Assembly (NCBI GenBank): GCA_946800325.1
Contig: OX326957.1
Span: 59,614,977-59,678,976 of the forward strand
Direction of reading: 5' to 3'
DNA: 64,000 nt
Source: Luzula sylvatica
Taxonomy: Eukaryota > Streptophyta > Magnoliopsida > Poales > Juncaceae
The notes below the pieces were generated by a model. The model was not told the DNA's origin, searched no databases, and saw only the letters and a list, made by a program, of their open reading frames with translations. The position numbers and the translations under genes were made by a program. The number at the start of each line of letters is the position of its first letter. Within the stretch, counting starts at the first letter, position 1. Of the stretch, positions 1 through 13,267 are shown one piece after another.

Positions 1-662
1 TTTGTATCGTATCTTTTACTACATAACTTTTCACCAAATTTCACAAACACTAAGAAAGTTTGTTTTTCGATTCAAAACAAGATTGTAACCCTTTGAGGAG
101 TTCAAATAACTTGTTTTGAGATCATTTGTATCGTATCTTTTACTACATAACTTTTCACCAAATTTCACAAACACTAAGAAAGTTTGTTTTTCGTTTCAAA
201 ACAAGATTTTAACGCTTTGAGGAGTTCAAATAACGTGTTTTGAGATCATTTGTATCGTATCTTTTACTACCTAACTTTTCACCAAATTTCACAAACACTA
301 AGAAAGTTTGTTTTTCGATTCAAAACAAGATTTTAACGTTTTCAGGAGTTCAAATAACGTGTTTTTAGATCATTTGAATCGTATTTTTTACTACACAACT
401 TTTCACCAAATTTCACAAACACTAAGAAAGTTTGTGTTTCATTTCAAAACAAGATTTTAACGCTTTGAGGAGTTCAAATAACGTGTTTTGAGATCATTTA
501 TATCGTATCTTTTACTACATAACTTTTCACCAAATTTCACAAACACTAAGAAAGTTTGTTTTTCGTTTCAAAACAAGATTTTAACGCTTTGAGGAGTTCA
601 AATAACGTGTTTTGAGATCATTTGTATCGTATCTTTTACTACATAACTTTTCACCAAATTTC

Positions 663-683
663 ACAAACACTAAGAAAGTTTGT
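663..683. other. Conserved short dyad (6-bp arms, 9-nt loop) in each monomer
   Basis: ACAAAC at unit positions 43-48 is the exact reverse complement of GTTTGT at 58-63, separated by nine bases. The example given is in the reference monomer. The arms persist in most monomers despite variation just beside or between them (CCAAG, AAGATAG). Exceptions are a few GTTTAT copies (44697-44702, around 47550 and 58090) and AAATTTG copies (near 33535 and 52630). Dyad symmetry in centromeric satellites has been proposed to favour non-B DNA; any such role here is inference. The AT-rich six-base stem is weak. Confidence 0.55.
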
Positions 684-711
684 TTTTCGATTCAAAACAA
701 GATTTTAACGC

Positions 712-726
712 TTTGAGGAGTTCAAA
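712..726. other. Second short dyad (5-bp arms, 5-nt loop)
   Basis: TTTGA (unit positions 92-96) and TCAAA (102-106) are reverse complements separated by GGAGT. The example is in the reference monomer. It is broken in several types: the TCAGG/TCAGTAG types change the left arm, TAAAATAATG types change the right arm, and GAGGTC monomers alter the arm base. It is therefore less constrained than the 43-63 dyad and may be coincidental. Confidence 0.4.
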
Positions 727-739
727 TAACGTGTTTTGA

Positions 740-743
740 GATC
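740..743. other. GATC site present once in nearly every monomer
   Basis: GATC at unit positions 120-123 is shown in the reference monomer and is retained in nearly all 516 units. It is lost in the GAAATC class (for example near 1607, 10408, 21320, 33847, 52944 and 58644) and in rare GATTAT copies (near 3097 and 25550). A GATC-cutting enzyme should therefore give a 124-bp ladder with a minor 248-bp band. Confidence 0.85.
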
Positions 744-3700
744 ATTTGTATCGTATCTTTTACTACATAACTTTTCACCAAATTTCACAAACACTAAGAA
801 AGTTTGTTTTTCGATTCAAAACAAGATTTTAACGCTTTGAGGAGTTCAAATAACGTGTTTTGAGATCATTTGTATCGTATCTTTTACTACATAACTTTTC
901 ACCAAATTTCACAAACACTAAGAAAGTTTGTTTTTCGATTCAAAACAAGATTTTAACGCTTTGAGGAGTTCAAATAACGTGTTTTGAGATCATTTGTATC
1001 GTATCTTTTACTACATAAGTTTTCACCAGATTTCACAAACACTAAGATAGTTTGTTTTTCGATTCAAAACAAGATTTTAACACTTTGAGGAGTTCAAATA
1101 ACGTGTTTTTAGATCATTTGTATCGTATCTTTTACTACATAACTTTTCACCAAATTTCACAAACACTAAGAAAGTTTGTTTTTCGATTCAAAACAACATT
1201 TTAACGCTTTGAGGAGTTCAAATAACTTGTTTTGAGATCATTTGTATCATATCTTTTACTACATAACTTTTCACCAAATTTCACAAACACTAAGAAAGTT
1301 TGTTATTCGATATAAAACAACATTTTAACGCTTTGAGGAGTTAAAATAATGTGTTTTTAGATCATTTGTATCGTATCTTTTACTACATAACTTTTCACCA
1401 AATTTCACAAACACTAAGAAAGTTTGTTTTTCGATTCAAAACAACATTTTAACGCTTTGAGGAGTTCAAATAACTTGTTTTGAGATCATTTGTATCATAT
1501 CTTTTACTACATAACTTTTCACCAAATTTCACAAACACTAAGAAAGTTTGTTATTCGATTCAAAACAACATTTTAACGCTTTGAGGAGTTCAAATAACGT
1601 GTTTTGAAATCATTTGTATCGTATCTTTTACTACATAACTTTTCACCAAATGTCACAAACACTAAGAAAGTTTGTTTTTCGATTCAAAACAAGATTTTAA
1701 CGCTTTGAGGAGTTCAAATAACGTGTTTTTAGATCATTTGTATCGTATCTTTTCCTACACAACTTTTCACCAAATTTCACAAACACTAAGAAAGTTTGTG
1801 TTTCGATTCAAAACAAGATTTTAACGCTTTGAGGAGTTCAAATAACGTGTTTTGAGATCATTTATATGGTATCTTTTACTACATAACTTTTCACCAAATT
1901 TCACAAACACTAAGAAAGTTTGTGTTTCATTCCAAAACAAGATTTTAACGCTTTGAGGAGTTCAAATAACGTGTTTTTAGATCATTTGTATCGTATCTTT
2001 TACTACATAACTTTTCACCAAATTTCACAAACACTAAGAAAGTTTGTTTTTCGATTCAAAACAAGATTTTAACGCTTTCCGGAGTTCAAATAACGTGTTT
2101 TTAGATCATTTGAATCGTATCTTTTACTACACAACTTTTCACCAAATTTCACAAACACTAAGAAAGTTTGTGTTTCATTTCAAAACAAGATTTTAACGCT
2201 TTGAGGAGTTCAAATAACGTGTTTTGAGATCATTTATATCGTATCTTTTACTACATAACTTTTCACCAAATTTCACAAACACTAAGAAAGTTTGTTTTTC
2301 GTTTCAAAACAAGATTTTAACGCTTTGAGGAGTTCAAATAACGTGTTTTGAGATCATTTGTATCGTATCTTTTACTACATAACTTTTCACCAAATTTCAC
2401 AAACACTAAGAAAGTTTGTTTTTCGATTCAAAACAAGATTTTAACGCTTTGAGGAGTTCAAATAACGTGTTTTGAGATCATTTGTATCGTATCTTTTACT
2501 ACATAACTTTTCACCAAATTTCACAAACACTAAGAAAGTTTGTTTTTCGGTGCAAAACAAGATTTTAACGCTTTGAGGAGTTCAAATAACGTGTTTTTAG
2601 ATCATTTGAATCATATCTTTTACTACACAACTTTTCACCAAATTTCACAAACACTAAGAAAGTTTGTGTTTCGATTCAAAACAAGATTTTAACACTTTGA
2701 GGAGTTCAAATAACGTGTTTTTAGATCATTTGTATCGTATCTTTTACTACATAACTTTTCACCAAATTTCAGAAACACTAAGAAAGTTTGTTTTTCGATT
2801 CAAAACAACATTTTAACGCTTTGAGGAGTTCAAATAACTTGTTTTGAGATCATTTGTATCGTATCTTTTACTACATAACTTTTCACCAAATTTCACAAAC
2901 ACTAAGAAAGTTTGTTTTTCGATATAAAACAACATTTTAACGCTTTGAGGAGTTAAAATAACGTGTTTTTAGATCATTTGTATCGTATCTTTTACTACAT
3001 AACTTTTCACCAAATTTCACAAACACTAAGAAAGTTTGTTTTTCGATTCAAAACAACATTTTAACGCTTTGAGGAGTTCAAATAACGTGTTTTTAGATTA
3101 TTTGTATCGTATCTTTTCCTACACAACTTTTCACCAAATTTCACAAACACTAAGAAAGTTTGTGTTTCGATTCAAAACAAGATTTTAACGCTTTGAGGAG
3201 TTCAAATAACGTGTTTTGAGATCATTTATATCGTATCTTTTACTACATAACATTTCACCAAATTTCACAAACACTAAGAAAGTTTGTGTTTCATTCCAAA
3301 ACAAGATTTTAACGCTTTGAGGAGTTCAAATAACGTGTTTTTAGATCATTTGTATCGTATCTTTTACTACATAACTTTTCACCAAATTTCACAAACACTA
3401 AGAAAGTTTGTTTTTAGATTCAAAACAAGATTTTAACGCTTTGAGGAGTTCAAATAACGTGTTTTGAGATCATTTGTATCGTATCTTTTACTACATAAGT
3501 TTTCACCAAATTTCACAAACACTAAGAAAGTTTGTTTTTCGATTCACAACAAGATTTTAACGCTTTGAGGAGGTCAAAAAACGTGTTTTGAGATCATTTG
3601 TATCGTATCTTTTACTACACAACTTTTCACCAAATTTCACAAACACTAAGAAAGTTTGTTTATCGATTCAAAACAAGATTTTAACGCTTTGAGGAGTTCA

Positions 3701-5084
3701 AATAACGTGTTTTGAGATCATTTGTATCGTATCTTTTACTACATAACTTTTCACCAAATTTCACAAACACTAAGAAAGTTTGTTTTTCGATTCACAACAA
3801 GATTTTAACGCTTTGAGGAGTTCAAATAACGTGTTTTTAGATCATTTGTATCGTATCTTTTACTACATAACTTTTCACCAAATTTCACAAACACTAAGAA
3901 AGTTTGTGTTTCGATTCAAAACAAGATTTTAACGCTTTCAGTAGTTCAAATAACGTGTTTTTAGATCATTTGTATCGTATCTTTTAATACACAACTTTTT
4001 ACCAAATTTCACAAACACTAAGAAAGTTTGTTTTTCGATTCAAAACAAGATTTCAACGCTTTGAGGAGTTCAAATAACGTGTTTTGAGATCATTTGTATC
4101 GTATCTTTTACTACATAAGTTTTCACCAAATTTCACAAACACTAAGAAAGTTTGTTTTTCGATTCAAAACAAGATTTTAACGCTTTGAGGAGTTCAAATA
4201 ACGTGTTTTTAGATCATTTGTATCGTATCTTTTACTACACAACTTTTCACCAAATTTCACAAACACTAAGAAAGTTTGTTTTTCGATTCAAAACAAGATT
4301 ATAACGCTTTGAGGAGTTCAAATAACTTGTTTTGAGATCATTTGTATCGTATCTTTTACTACATAACTTTTCAACAAATTTCACAAACACTAAGAAAGTT
4401 TGTTTTTCGGTTCAAAACAAGATTTTAACGCTTTCAGGAGTTCAAATAACGTGTTTTTAGATCATTTGAATCATATCTTTTACTACACAACTTTTCACCA
4501 AATTTCACAAACACTAAGAAAGTTTGTGTTTCATTTCAAAACAAGATTTTAATGCTTTGAGGAGTTCAAATAAAGTGTTTTGAGATCATTTATATCGTAT
4601 CTTTTACTACATAACTTTTCACCAAATTTCACAAACACTAAGAAAGTTTGTTTTTCGTTTCAAAACAAGATTTTAACGCTTTGAGGAGTTCAAATAACGT
4701 GTTTTGAGATCATTTGTATCGTATCTTTTACTACATAACTTTTCACCAAATTTCACAAACACTAAGAAAGTTTGTTTTTCGATTCAAAACAAGATTTTAA
4801 CGCTTTGAGGAGTTCAAATAACGTGTTTGGAGATCATTTGTATCGTATCTTTTACAACATAAGTTTTCACCAGATTTCACAAACACTAAGAAAGTTTGTT
4901 TTTCGATTCAAAACAAGATTTTAACGCTTTGAGGAGTTCAAATAACGTGTTTTGAGATCATTTGTATCGTATCTTTTACTACATAACTTTTCACCAAATT
5001 TCACAAACACTAAGAAAGTTTGTTTTTCGATTCAAAACAAGATTTTAACGCTTTGAGGAGTTCAAATAACGTGTTTTGAGATCA

Positions 5085-7687
5085 TTTGTATCGTATCTTT
5101 TACTACATAAGTTTTCACCAGATTTCACAAACACTAAGAAAGTTTGTTTTTCGATTCAAAACAAGATTTTAACGCTTTGAGGAGTTCAAATAACGTGTTT
5201 TTAGATCATTTGTATCGTATCTTTTACTACATAACTTTTCACCAAATTTCACAAACACTAAGAAAGTTTGTTTTTCGATTCAAAACAACATTTGAACGCT
5301 TTGAGGAGTTCAAATAACTTGTTTTGAGATCATTTGTATCGTATCTTTTACTACATAACCTTTCACCAAATTTCACAAACACTAAGAAAGTTTGTTTTTC
5401 GATATAAAACAACATTTTAACGCTTTGAGGAGTTAAAATAATGTGTTTTTAGATCATTTGTATCGTATCTTTTACTACATAACTTTTGACCAAATTTCAC
5501 AAACACTAAGAAAGTTTGTTTTTCGATTCAAAACAACATTTTAACGCTTTGAGGAGTTCAAATAACTTGTTTTGAGATCATTTGTATCGTATCTTTTACT
5601 ACATAACCTTTCACCAAATTTCACAAACACTAAGAAAGTTTGTTTTTCGATATAAAACAACATTTTAACGCTTTGAGGAGTTCAAATAACGTGTTTTTAG
5701 ATCATTTGTATCGTATCGTTTAATACATAACTTTTCACCAAATTTCACAAACACTAAGAAAGTTTGTTTTTCGATTCAAAACAAGATTTCAACGCTTTGA
5801 GGAGTTCAAATAACGTGTTTTGAGATCATTTGTATCGTATCTATTACTACATAAGTTTTCACCAAATTTCACAAACACTAAGAAAGTTTGTTTTTCGATT
5901 CAAAACAAGATTTTAACGCTTTGAGGAGTTGAAATAACGTGTTTTTAGATCATTTGTATCGTATCTTTTACTACACAACTTTTCACCAAATTTCACAAAC
6001 ACTAAGAAAGTTTGTTTTTCGATTCAAAACAAGATTGTAACGCTTTGAGGAGTTCAAATAACTTGTTTTGAGATCATTTGTATCGTATCTTTTACTACAT
6101 AACTTTTCACCAAATTTCACAAACACCAAGAAAGTTTGTGTTTCATTTCAAAACAAGATTTTAACGCTTTGAGGAGTTCAAATAAAGTGTTTTGAGATCA
6201 TTTATATCGTATCTTTTACTACATAACTTTTCACCAAATTTCACAAACACTAAGAAAGTTTGTTTTTCGTTTCAAAACAAGATTTTAACGCTTTGAGGAG
6301 TTCAAATAACGTGTTTTGAGATCATTTGTATCGTATCTTTTACTACATAACTTTTCACCAAATTTCACAAACACTAAGAAAGTTTGTTTTTCGATTCAAA
6401 ACAAGATTTTAACGTTTTCAGGAGTTCAAATAACGTGTTTTTAGATCATTTGAATCGTATTTTTTACTACACAACTTTTCACCAAATTTCACAAACACTA
6501 AGAAAGTTTGTGTTTCATTTCAAAACAAGATTTTAACGCTTTGAGGAGTTCAAATAACGTGTTTTGAGATCATTTATATCGTATCTTTTACTACATAACT
6601 TTTCACCAAATTTCACAAACACTAAGAAAGTTTGTTTTTCGTTTCAAAACAAGATTTTAACGCTTTGAGGAGTTCAAATAACGTGTATTGAGATCATTTG
6701 TATCGTATCTTTTACTACATAACTTTTCACCAAATTTCACAAACACTAAGAAAGTTTGTTTTTCGATTCAAAACAAGATTTTAACGCTTTGAGGAGTTCA
6801 AATAACGTGTTTTGAGATCATTTGTATCGTATCTTTTACTACATAACTTTTCACCAAATTTCACAAACACTAAGAAAGTTTGTTTTTCGATTCAAAACAA
6901 GATTTTAACGCTTTGAGGAGTTCAAATAACGTGTTTTGAGATCATTTGTATCGTATCTTTTACTACATAACTTTTCACCAAATTTCACAAACACTAAGAA
7001 AGTTTGTTTTTCGATTCAAAACAAGATTTTAACGCTTTGAGGAGTTCAAATAACGTGTTTTGAGATCATTTGTATCGTATCTTTTACTACATAAGTTTTC
7101 ACCAGATTTCACAAACACTAAGATAGTTTGTTTTTCGATTCAAAACAAGATTTTAACACTTTGAGGAGTTCAAATAACGTGTTTTTAGATCATTTGTATC
7201 GTATCTTTTACTACATAACTTTTCACCAAATTTCACAAACACTAAGAAAGTTTGTTTTTCGATTCAAAACAACATTTTAACGCTTTGAGGAGTTCAAATA
7301 ACTTGTTTTGAGATCATTTGTATCATATCTTTTACTACATAACTTTTCACCAAATTTCACAAACACTAAGAAAGTTTGTTTTTCGATATAAAACAACATT
7401 TTAACGCTTTGAGGAGTTAAAATAATGTGTTTTTAGATCATTTGTATCGTATCTTTTACTACATAACTTTTCACCAAATTTCACAAACACTAAGAAAGTT
7501 TGTTTTTCGATTCAAAACAACATTTTAACGCTTTGAGGAGTTCAAATAACGTGTTTTTAGATCATTTGTATCGTATCGTTTACTACATAACTTTTCACCA
7601 AATTTCACAAACACTAAGAAAGTTTGTTTTTCGATATAAAACAAGATTTTAACGCTTTGAGGAGTTCAAATAACGTGTTTTAGATCA
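5085..7687. repeat. 21-mer HOR, copy 1 (2,603 bp)
   Basis: This copy pairs unit for unit with 7688-10291. Shared uncommon markers include AACATTTGAACG in the second unit, CTTTTGACC near 5486 and 8088, CGTTTAATAC near 5718 and 8328, CTATTAC near 5842, GTTGAAAT near 5929 and the K unit at 6077. F is at 7069. The copy is one base shorter than 21 x 124 because of the deletion at 7678-7681. Its last unit (7564-7687) is chimeric: it begins like the CGTTTAC/CGATATA unit at 10168 and ends like the A unit that precedes this copy at 4961. Confidence 0.85.
7678..7681. other. 1-bp deletion, only shortened unit found
   Basis: All other units have either GTTTTGAGATC or GTTTTTAGATC here; this one reads GTTTTAGATC. 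The repeat phase shifts by minus one from 7688 and stays shifted until 34558. The deletion falls within the chimeric last monomer of the 21-mer copy, a few tens of bases from the inferred crossover. Confidence 0.95.
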
Positions 7688-10291
7688 TTTGTATCGTATC
7701 TTTTACTACATAAGTTTTCACCAGATTTCACAAACACTAAGAAAGTTTGTTTTTCGATTCAAAACAAGATTTTAACGCTTTGAGGAGTTCAAATAACGTG
7801 TTTTTAGATCATTTGTATCGTATCTTTTACTACATAACTTTTCACCAAATTTCACAAACACTAAGAAAGTTTGTTTTTCGATTCAAAACAACATTTGAAC
7901 GCTTTGAGGAGTTCAAATAACGTGTTTTGAGATCATTTGTATCGTATCTTTTACTACATAACCTTTCACCAAATTTCACAAACACTAAGAAAGTTTGTTT
8001 TTCGATATAAAACAACATTTTAACGCTTTGAGGAGTTAAAATAATGTGTTTTTAGATCATTTGTATCGTATCTTTTACTACATAACTTTTGACCAAATTT
8101 CACAAACACTAAGAAAGTTTGTTTTTCGATTCAAAACAACATTTTAACGCTTTGAGGAGTTCAAATAACTTGTTTTGAGATCATTTGTATCGTATCTTTT
8201 ACTACATAACCTTTCACCAAATTTCACAAACACTAAGAAAGTTTGTTTTTCGATATAAAACAACATTTTAACGCTTTGAGGAGTTCAAATAACGTGTTTT
8301 TAGATCATTTGTATCGTATCGTTTAATACATAACTTTTCACCAAATTTCACAAACACTAAGAAAGTTTGTTTTTCGATTCAAAACAAGATTTCAACGCTT
8401 TGAGGAGTTCAAATAACGTGTTTTGAGATCATTTGTATCGTATCTATTACTACATAAGTTTTCACCAAATTTCACAAACACTAAGAAAGTTTGTTTTTCG
8501 ATTCAAAACAAGATTTTAACGCTTTGAGGAGTTGAAATAACGTGTTTTTAGATCATTTGTATCGTATCTTTTACTACACAACTTTTCACCAAATTTCACA
8601 AACACTAAGAAAGTTTGTTTTTCGATTCAAAACAAGATTGTAACGCTTTGAGGAGTTCAAATAACTTGTTTTGAGATCATTTGTATCGTATCTTTTACTA
8701 CATAACTTTTCACCAAATTTCACAAACACCAAGAAAGTTTGTGTTTCATTTCAAAACAAGATTTTAACGCTTTGAGGAGTTCAAATAAAGTGTTTTGAGA
8801 TCATTTATATCGTATCTTTTACTACATAACTTTTCACCAAATTTCACAAACACTAAGAAAGTTTGTTTTTCGTTTCAAAACAAGATTTTAACGCTTTGAG
8901 GAGTTCAAATAACGTGTTTTGAGATCATTTGTATCGTATCTTTTACTACATAACTTTTCACCAAATTTCACAAACACTAAGAAAGTTTGTTTTTCGATTC
9001 AAAACAAGATTTTAACGTTTTCAGGAGTTCAAATAACGTGTTTTTAGATCATTTGAATCGTATTTTTTACTACACAACTTTTCACCAAATTTCACAAACA
9101 CTAAGAAAGTTTGTGTTTCATTTCAAAACAAGATTTTAACGCTTTGAGGAGTTCAAATAACGTGTTTTGAGATCATTTATATCGTATCTTTTACTACATA
9201 ACTTTTCACCAAATTTCACAAACACTAAGAAAGTTTGTTTTTCGTTTCAAAACAAGATTTTAACGCTTTGAGGAGTTCAAATAACGTGTTTTGAGATCAT
9301 TTGTATCGTATCTTTTACTACATAACTTTTCACCAAATTTCACAAACACTAAGAAAGTTTGTTTTTCGATTCAAAACAAGATTTTAACGCTTTGAGGAGT
9401 TCAAATAACGTGTTTTGAGATCATTTGTATCGTATCTTTTACTACATAACTTTTCACCAAATTTCACAAACACTAAGAAAGTTTGTTTTTCGATTCAAAA
9501 CAAGATTTTAACGCTTTGAGGAGTTCAAATAACGTGTTTTGAGATCATTTGTATCGTATCTTTTACTACATAACTTTTCACCAAATTTCACAAACACTAA
9601 GAAAGTTTGTTTTTCGATTCAAAACAAGATTTTAACGCTTTGAGGAGTTCAAATAACGTGTTTTGAGATCATTTGTATCGTATCTTTTACTACATAAGTT
9701 TTCACCAGATTTCACAAACACTAAGATAGTTTGTTTTTCGATTCAAAACAAGATTTTAACACTTTGAGGAGTTCAAATAACGTGTTTTTAGATCATTTGT
9801 ATCGTATCTTTTACTACATAACTTTTCACCAAATTTCACAAACACTAAGAAAGTTTGTTTTTCGATTCAAAACAACATTTTAACGCTTTGAGGAGTTCAA
9901 ATAACTTGTTTTGAGATCATTTGTATCATATCTTTTACTACATAACTTTTCACCAAATTTCACAAACACTAAGAAAGTTTGTTTTTCGATATAAAACAAC
10001 ATTTTAACGCTTTGAGGAGTTAAAATAATGTGTTTTTAGATCATTTGTATCGTATCTTTTACTACATAACTTTTCACCAAATTTCACAAACACTAAGAAA
10101 GTTTGTTTTTCGATTCAAAACAACATTTTAACGCTTTGAGGAGTTCAAATAACGTGTTTTTAGATCATTTGTATCGTATCGTTTACTACATAACTTTTCA
10201 CCAAATTTCACAAACACTAAGAAAGTTTGTTTTTCGATATAAAACAAGATTTTAACGCTTTGAGGAGTTAAAATAACGTGTTTTTAGATCA
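7688..10291. repeat. 21-mer HOR, copy 2 (2,604 bp)
   Basis: This is the second of two tandem 21-mers. It holds K at 8680, followed by E, C, D, E and A units, F at 9672, G and H, and ends with the CGTTTAC/CGATATA/TAAAATAACG unit at 10168. It differs from copy 1 at few sites, for example ACGTG versus ACTTG at the end of its second unit. Part of it (from 7812) recurs again at an offset of 26 monomers, starting at 11036. Confidence 0.85.
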
Positions 10292-13267
10292 TTTGTATCG
10301 TATCTTTTACTACATAACTTTTCACCAAATTTCACAAACACTAAGAAAGTTTGTTTTTCGATTCAAAACAACATTTTAACGCTTTGAGGAGTTTAAATAA
10401 CGTGTTTTGAAATCATTTGTATCGTATCTTTTACTACATAACTTTTCACCAAATGTCACAAACACTAAGAAAGTTTGTTTTTCGATTCAAAACAAGATTT
10501 TAACGCTTTGAGGAGTTCAAATAACGTGTTTTTAGATCATTTGTATCGTATCTTTTACTACATAACCTTTCACCTAATTTCACAAACACTAAGAAAGTTT
10601 GTTTTTCGATATAAAACAACATTTTAACGCTTTGAGGAGTTAAAATAATGTGTTTTTAGATCATTTGTATCGTATCTTTTACTACATAACTTTTCACCAA
10701 ATTTCACAAACACTAAGAAAGTTTGTTTTTCGATTCAAAACAACATTTTAACGCTTTGAGGAGTTCAAATAACGTGTTTTGAAATCATTTGTATCGTATC
10801 TTTTACTACATAACTTTTCACCAAATGTCACAAACACTAAGAAAGTTTGTTTTTCGATTCAAAACAAGATTTTAACGCTTTGAGGAGTTCAAATAACGTG
10901 TTTTTAGATCATTTGTATCGTATCTTTTACTACATAACTTTTCACCAAATTTCACAAACACTAAGAAAGTTTGTTTTTCGATTCAAAACAAGATTTTAAC
11001 GCTTTGAGGAGTTCAAATAACGTGTTTTTAGATCATTTGTATCGTATCTTTTACTACATAACTTTTCACCAAATTTCACAAACACTAAGAAAGTTTGTTT
11101 TTCGATTCAAAACAACATTTGAACGCTTTGAGGAGTTCAAATAACTTGTTTTGAGATCATTTGTATCGTATCTTTTACTACATAACCTTTCACCAAATTT
11201 CACAAACACTAAGAAAGTTTGTTTTTCGATATAAAACAACATTTTAACGCTTTGAGGAGTTAAAATAATGTGTTTTTAGATCATTTGTATCGTATCTTTT
11301 ACTACATAACTTTTCACCAAATTTCACAAACACTAAGAAAGTTTGTTTTTCGATTCAAAACAACATTTTAACGCTTTGAGGAGTTCAAATAACTTGTTTT
11401 GAGATCATTTGTATCGTATCTTTTACTACATAACCTTTCACCAAATTTCACAAACACTAAGAAAGTTTGTTTTTCGATATAAAACAACATTTTAACGCTT
11501 TGAGGAGTTCAAATAACGTGTTTTTAGATCATTTGTATCGTATCGTTTACTACATAACTTTTCACCAAATTTCACAAACACTAAGAAAGTTTGTTTTTCG
11601 ATTCAAAACAAGATTTCAACGCTTTGAGGAGTTCAAATAACGTGTTTTGAGATCATTTGTATCGTATCTATTACTACATAAGTTTTCACCAAATTTCACA
11701 AACACTAAGAAAGTTTGTTTTTCGATTCAAAACAAGATTTTAACGCTTTGAGGAGTTGAAATAACGTGTTTTTAGATCATTTGTATCGTATCTTTTACTA
11801 CACAACTTTTCACCAAATTTCACAAACACTAAGAAAGTTTGTTTTTCGATTCAAAACAAGATTGTAACGCTTTGAGGAGTTCAAATAACTTGTTTTGAGA
11901 TCATTTGTATCGTATCTTTTACTACATAACTTTTCACCAAATTTCACAAACACCAAGAAAGTTTGTGTTTCATTTCAAAACAAGATTTTAACGCTTTGAG
12001 GAGTTCAAATAAAGTGTTTTGAGATCATTTATATCGTATCTTTTACTACATAACTTTTCACCAAATTTCACAAACACTAAGAAAGTTTGTTTTTCGTTTC
12101 AAAACAAGATTTTAACGCTTTGAGGAGTTCAAATAACGTGTTTTGAGATCATTTGTATCGTATCTTTTACTACATAACTTTTCACCAAATTTCACAAACA
12201 CTAAGAAAGTTTGTTTTTCGATTCAAAACAAGATTTTAACGTTTTCAGGAGTTCAAATAACGTGTTTTTAGATCATTTGAATCGTATTTTTTACTACACA
12301 ACTTTTCACCAAATTTCACAAACACTAAGAAAGTTTGTGTTTCATTTCAAAACAAGATTTTAACGCTTTGAGGAGTTCAAATAACGTGTTTTGAGATCAT
12401 TTATATCGTATCTTTTACTACATAACTTTTCACCAAATTTCACAAACACTAAGAAAGTTTGTTTTTCGTTTCAAAACAAGATTTTAACGCTTTGAGGAGT
12501 TCAAATAACGTGTTTTGAGATCATTTGTATCGTATCTTTTACTACATAACTTTTCACCAAATTTCACAAACACTAAGAAAGTTTGTTTTTCGATTCAAAA
12601 CAAGATTTTAACGCTTTGAGGAGTTCAAATAACGTGTTTTGAGATCATTTGTATCGTATCTTTTACTACATAACTTTTCACCAAATTTCACAAACACTAA
12701 GAAAGTTTGTTTTTCGATTCAAAACAAGATTTTAACGCTTTGAGGAGTTCAAATAACGTGTTTTGAGATCATTTGTATCGTATCTTTTACTACATAACTT
12801 TTCACCAAATTTCACAAACACTAAGAAAGTTTGTTTTTCGATTCAAAACAAGATTTTAACGCTTTGAGGAGTTCAAATAACGTGTTTTGAGATCATTTGT
12901 ATCGTATCTTTTACTACATAAGTTTTCACCAGATTTCACAAACACTAAGATAGTTTGTTTTTCGATTCAAAACAAGATTTTAACACTTTGAGGAGTTCAA
13001 ATAACGTGTTTTTAGATCATTTGTATCGTATCTTTTACTACATAACTTTTCACCAAATTTCACAAACACTAAGAAAGTTTGTTTTTCGATTCAAAACAAC
13101 ATTTTAACGCTTTGAGGAGTTCAAATAACTTGTTTTGAGATCATTTGTATCATATCTTTTACTACATAACTTTTCACCAAATTTCACAAACACTAAGAAA
13201 GTTTGTTATTCGATATAAAACAACATTTTAACGCTTTGAGGAGTTAAAATAATGTGTTTTTAGATCA
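10292..13267. repeat. Extension of the 21-mer family: 24 monomers including a partial third copy
   Basis: Units 10292-11035 carry two GAAATC/CAAATGTC pairs (10292/10416 and 10664/10788), the second pair looking like a local duplication. From 11036 to 13267 the 18 units match 7812-10043 at an offset of 3,224 bp (26 monomers), with K at 11904 and F at 12896. Here the rare CTTTTGACC and CGTTTAATAC markers are absent (CTTTTCACC and CGTTTACTAC instead). Copies 1 and 2 are therefore closer to each other than to this one. Confidence 0.8.

Larger units (their letters stand above)
621..744 (+). repeat. Type A (consensus) monomer, representative copy
   Basis: This copy equals the majority base at every position and serves as the reference for the type labels used here. 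It contains four CpG sites (positions 8-9, 68-69, 89-90 and 110-111 of the unit), a conserved GATC at 120-123, a HinfI-type GATTC at 69-73 and two short dyads. Type A is the commonest class and often occurs in runs of two or three, for example 621-992. It has stops in all frames. Because 124 is not a multiple of three, successive units shift frame, so it has no coding potential. Confidence 0.95.
1..5084. repeat. Left block, 41 mixed monomers
   Basis: This block begins with a G'-like unit (GTAACCC at 96-102), then a CGTTTC unit, C (249), D (373), E (497), three A units (621-992), F (993), G (1117) and an H-like unit (1241). That order is the same as the 11-mer family further right. From about 1613 come the CAAATGTC, TTTTCCT and TTTATATGGT types (1613, 1737 and 1861), then C-D-E-A again from 1985. 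Units 373-1612 correspond one for one with 6449-7687, an offset of 49 monomers. From 3101 the block carries a rare CATAACATTTC variant (near 3248) that is shared with the block starting at 13764. A private CGGTGC variant sits near 2548. Confidence 0.8.

Noticed and set aside
686..702. CENP-B box in the TTCGATTCAAAACAAG region
   Set aside because: TTCG and a following A match, but the essential CGGG end is absent (CAAG instead). No unit type I read restores it.
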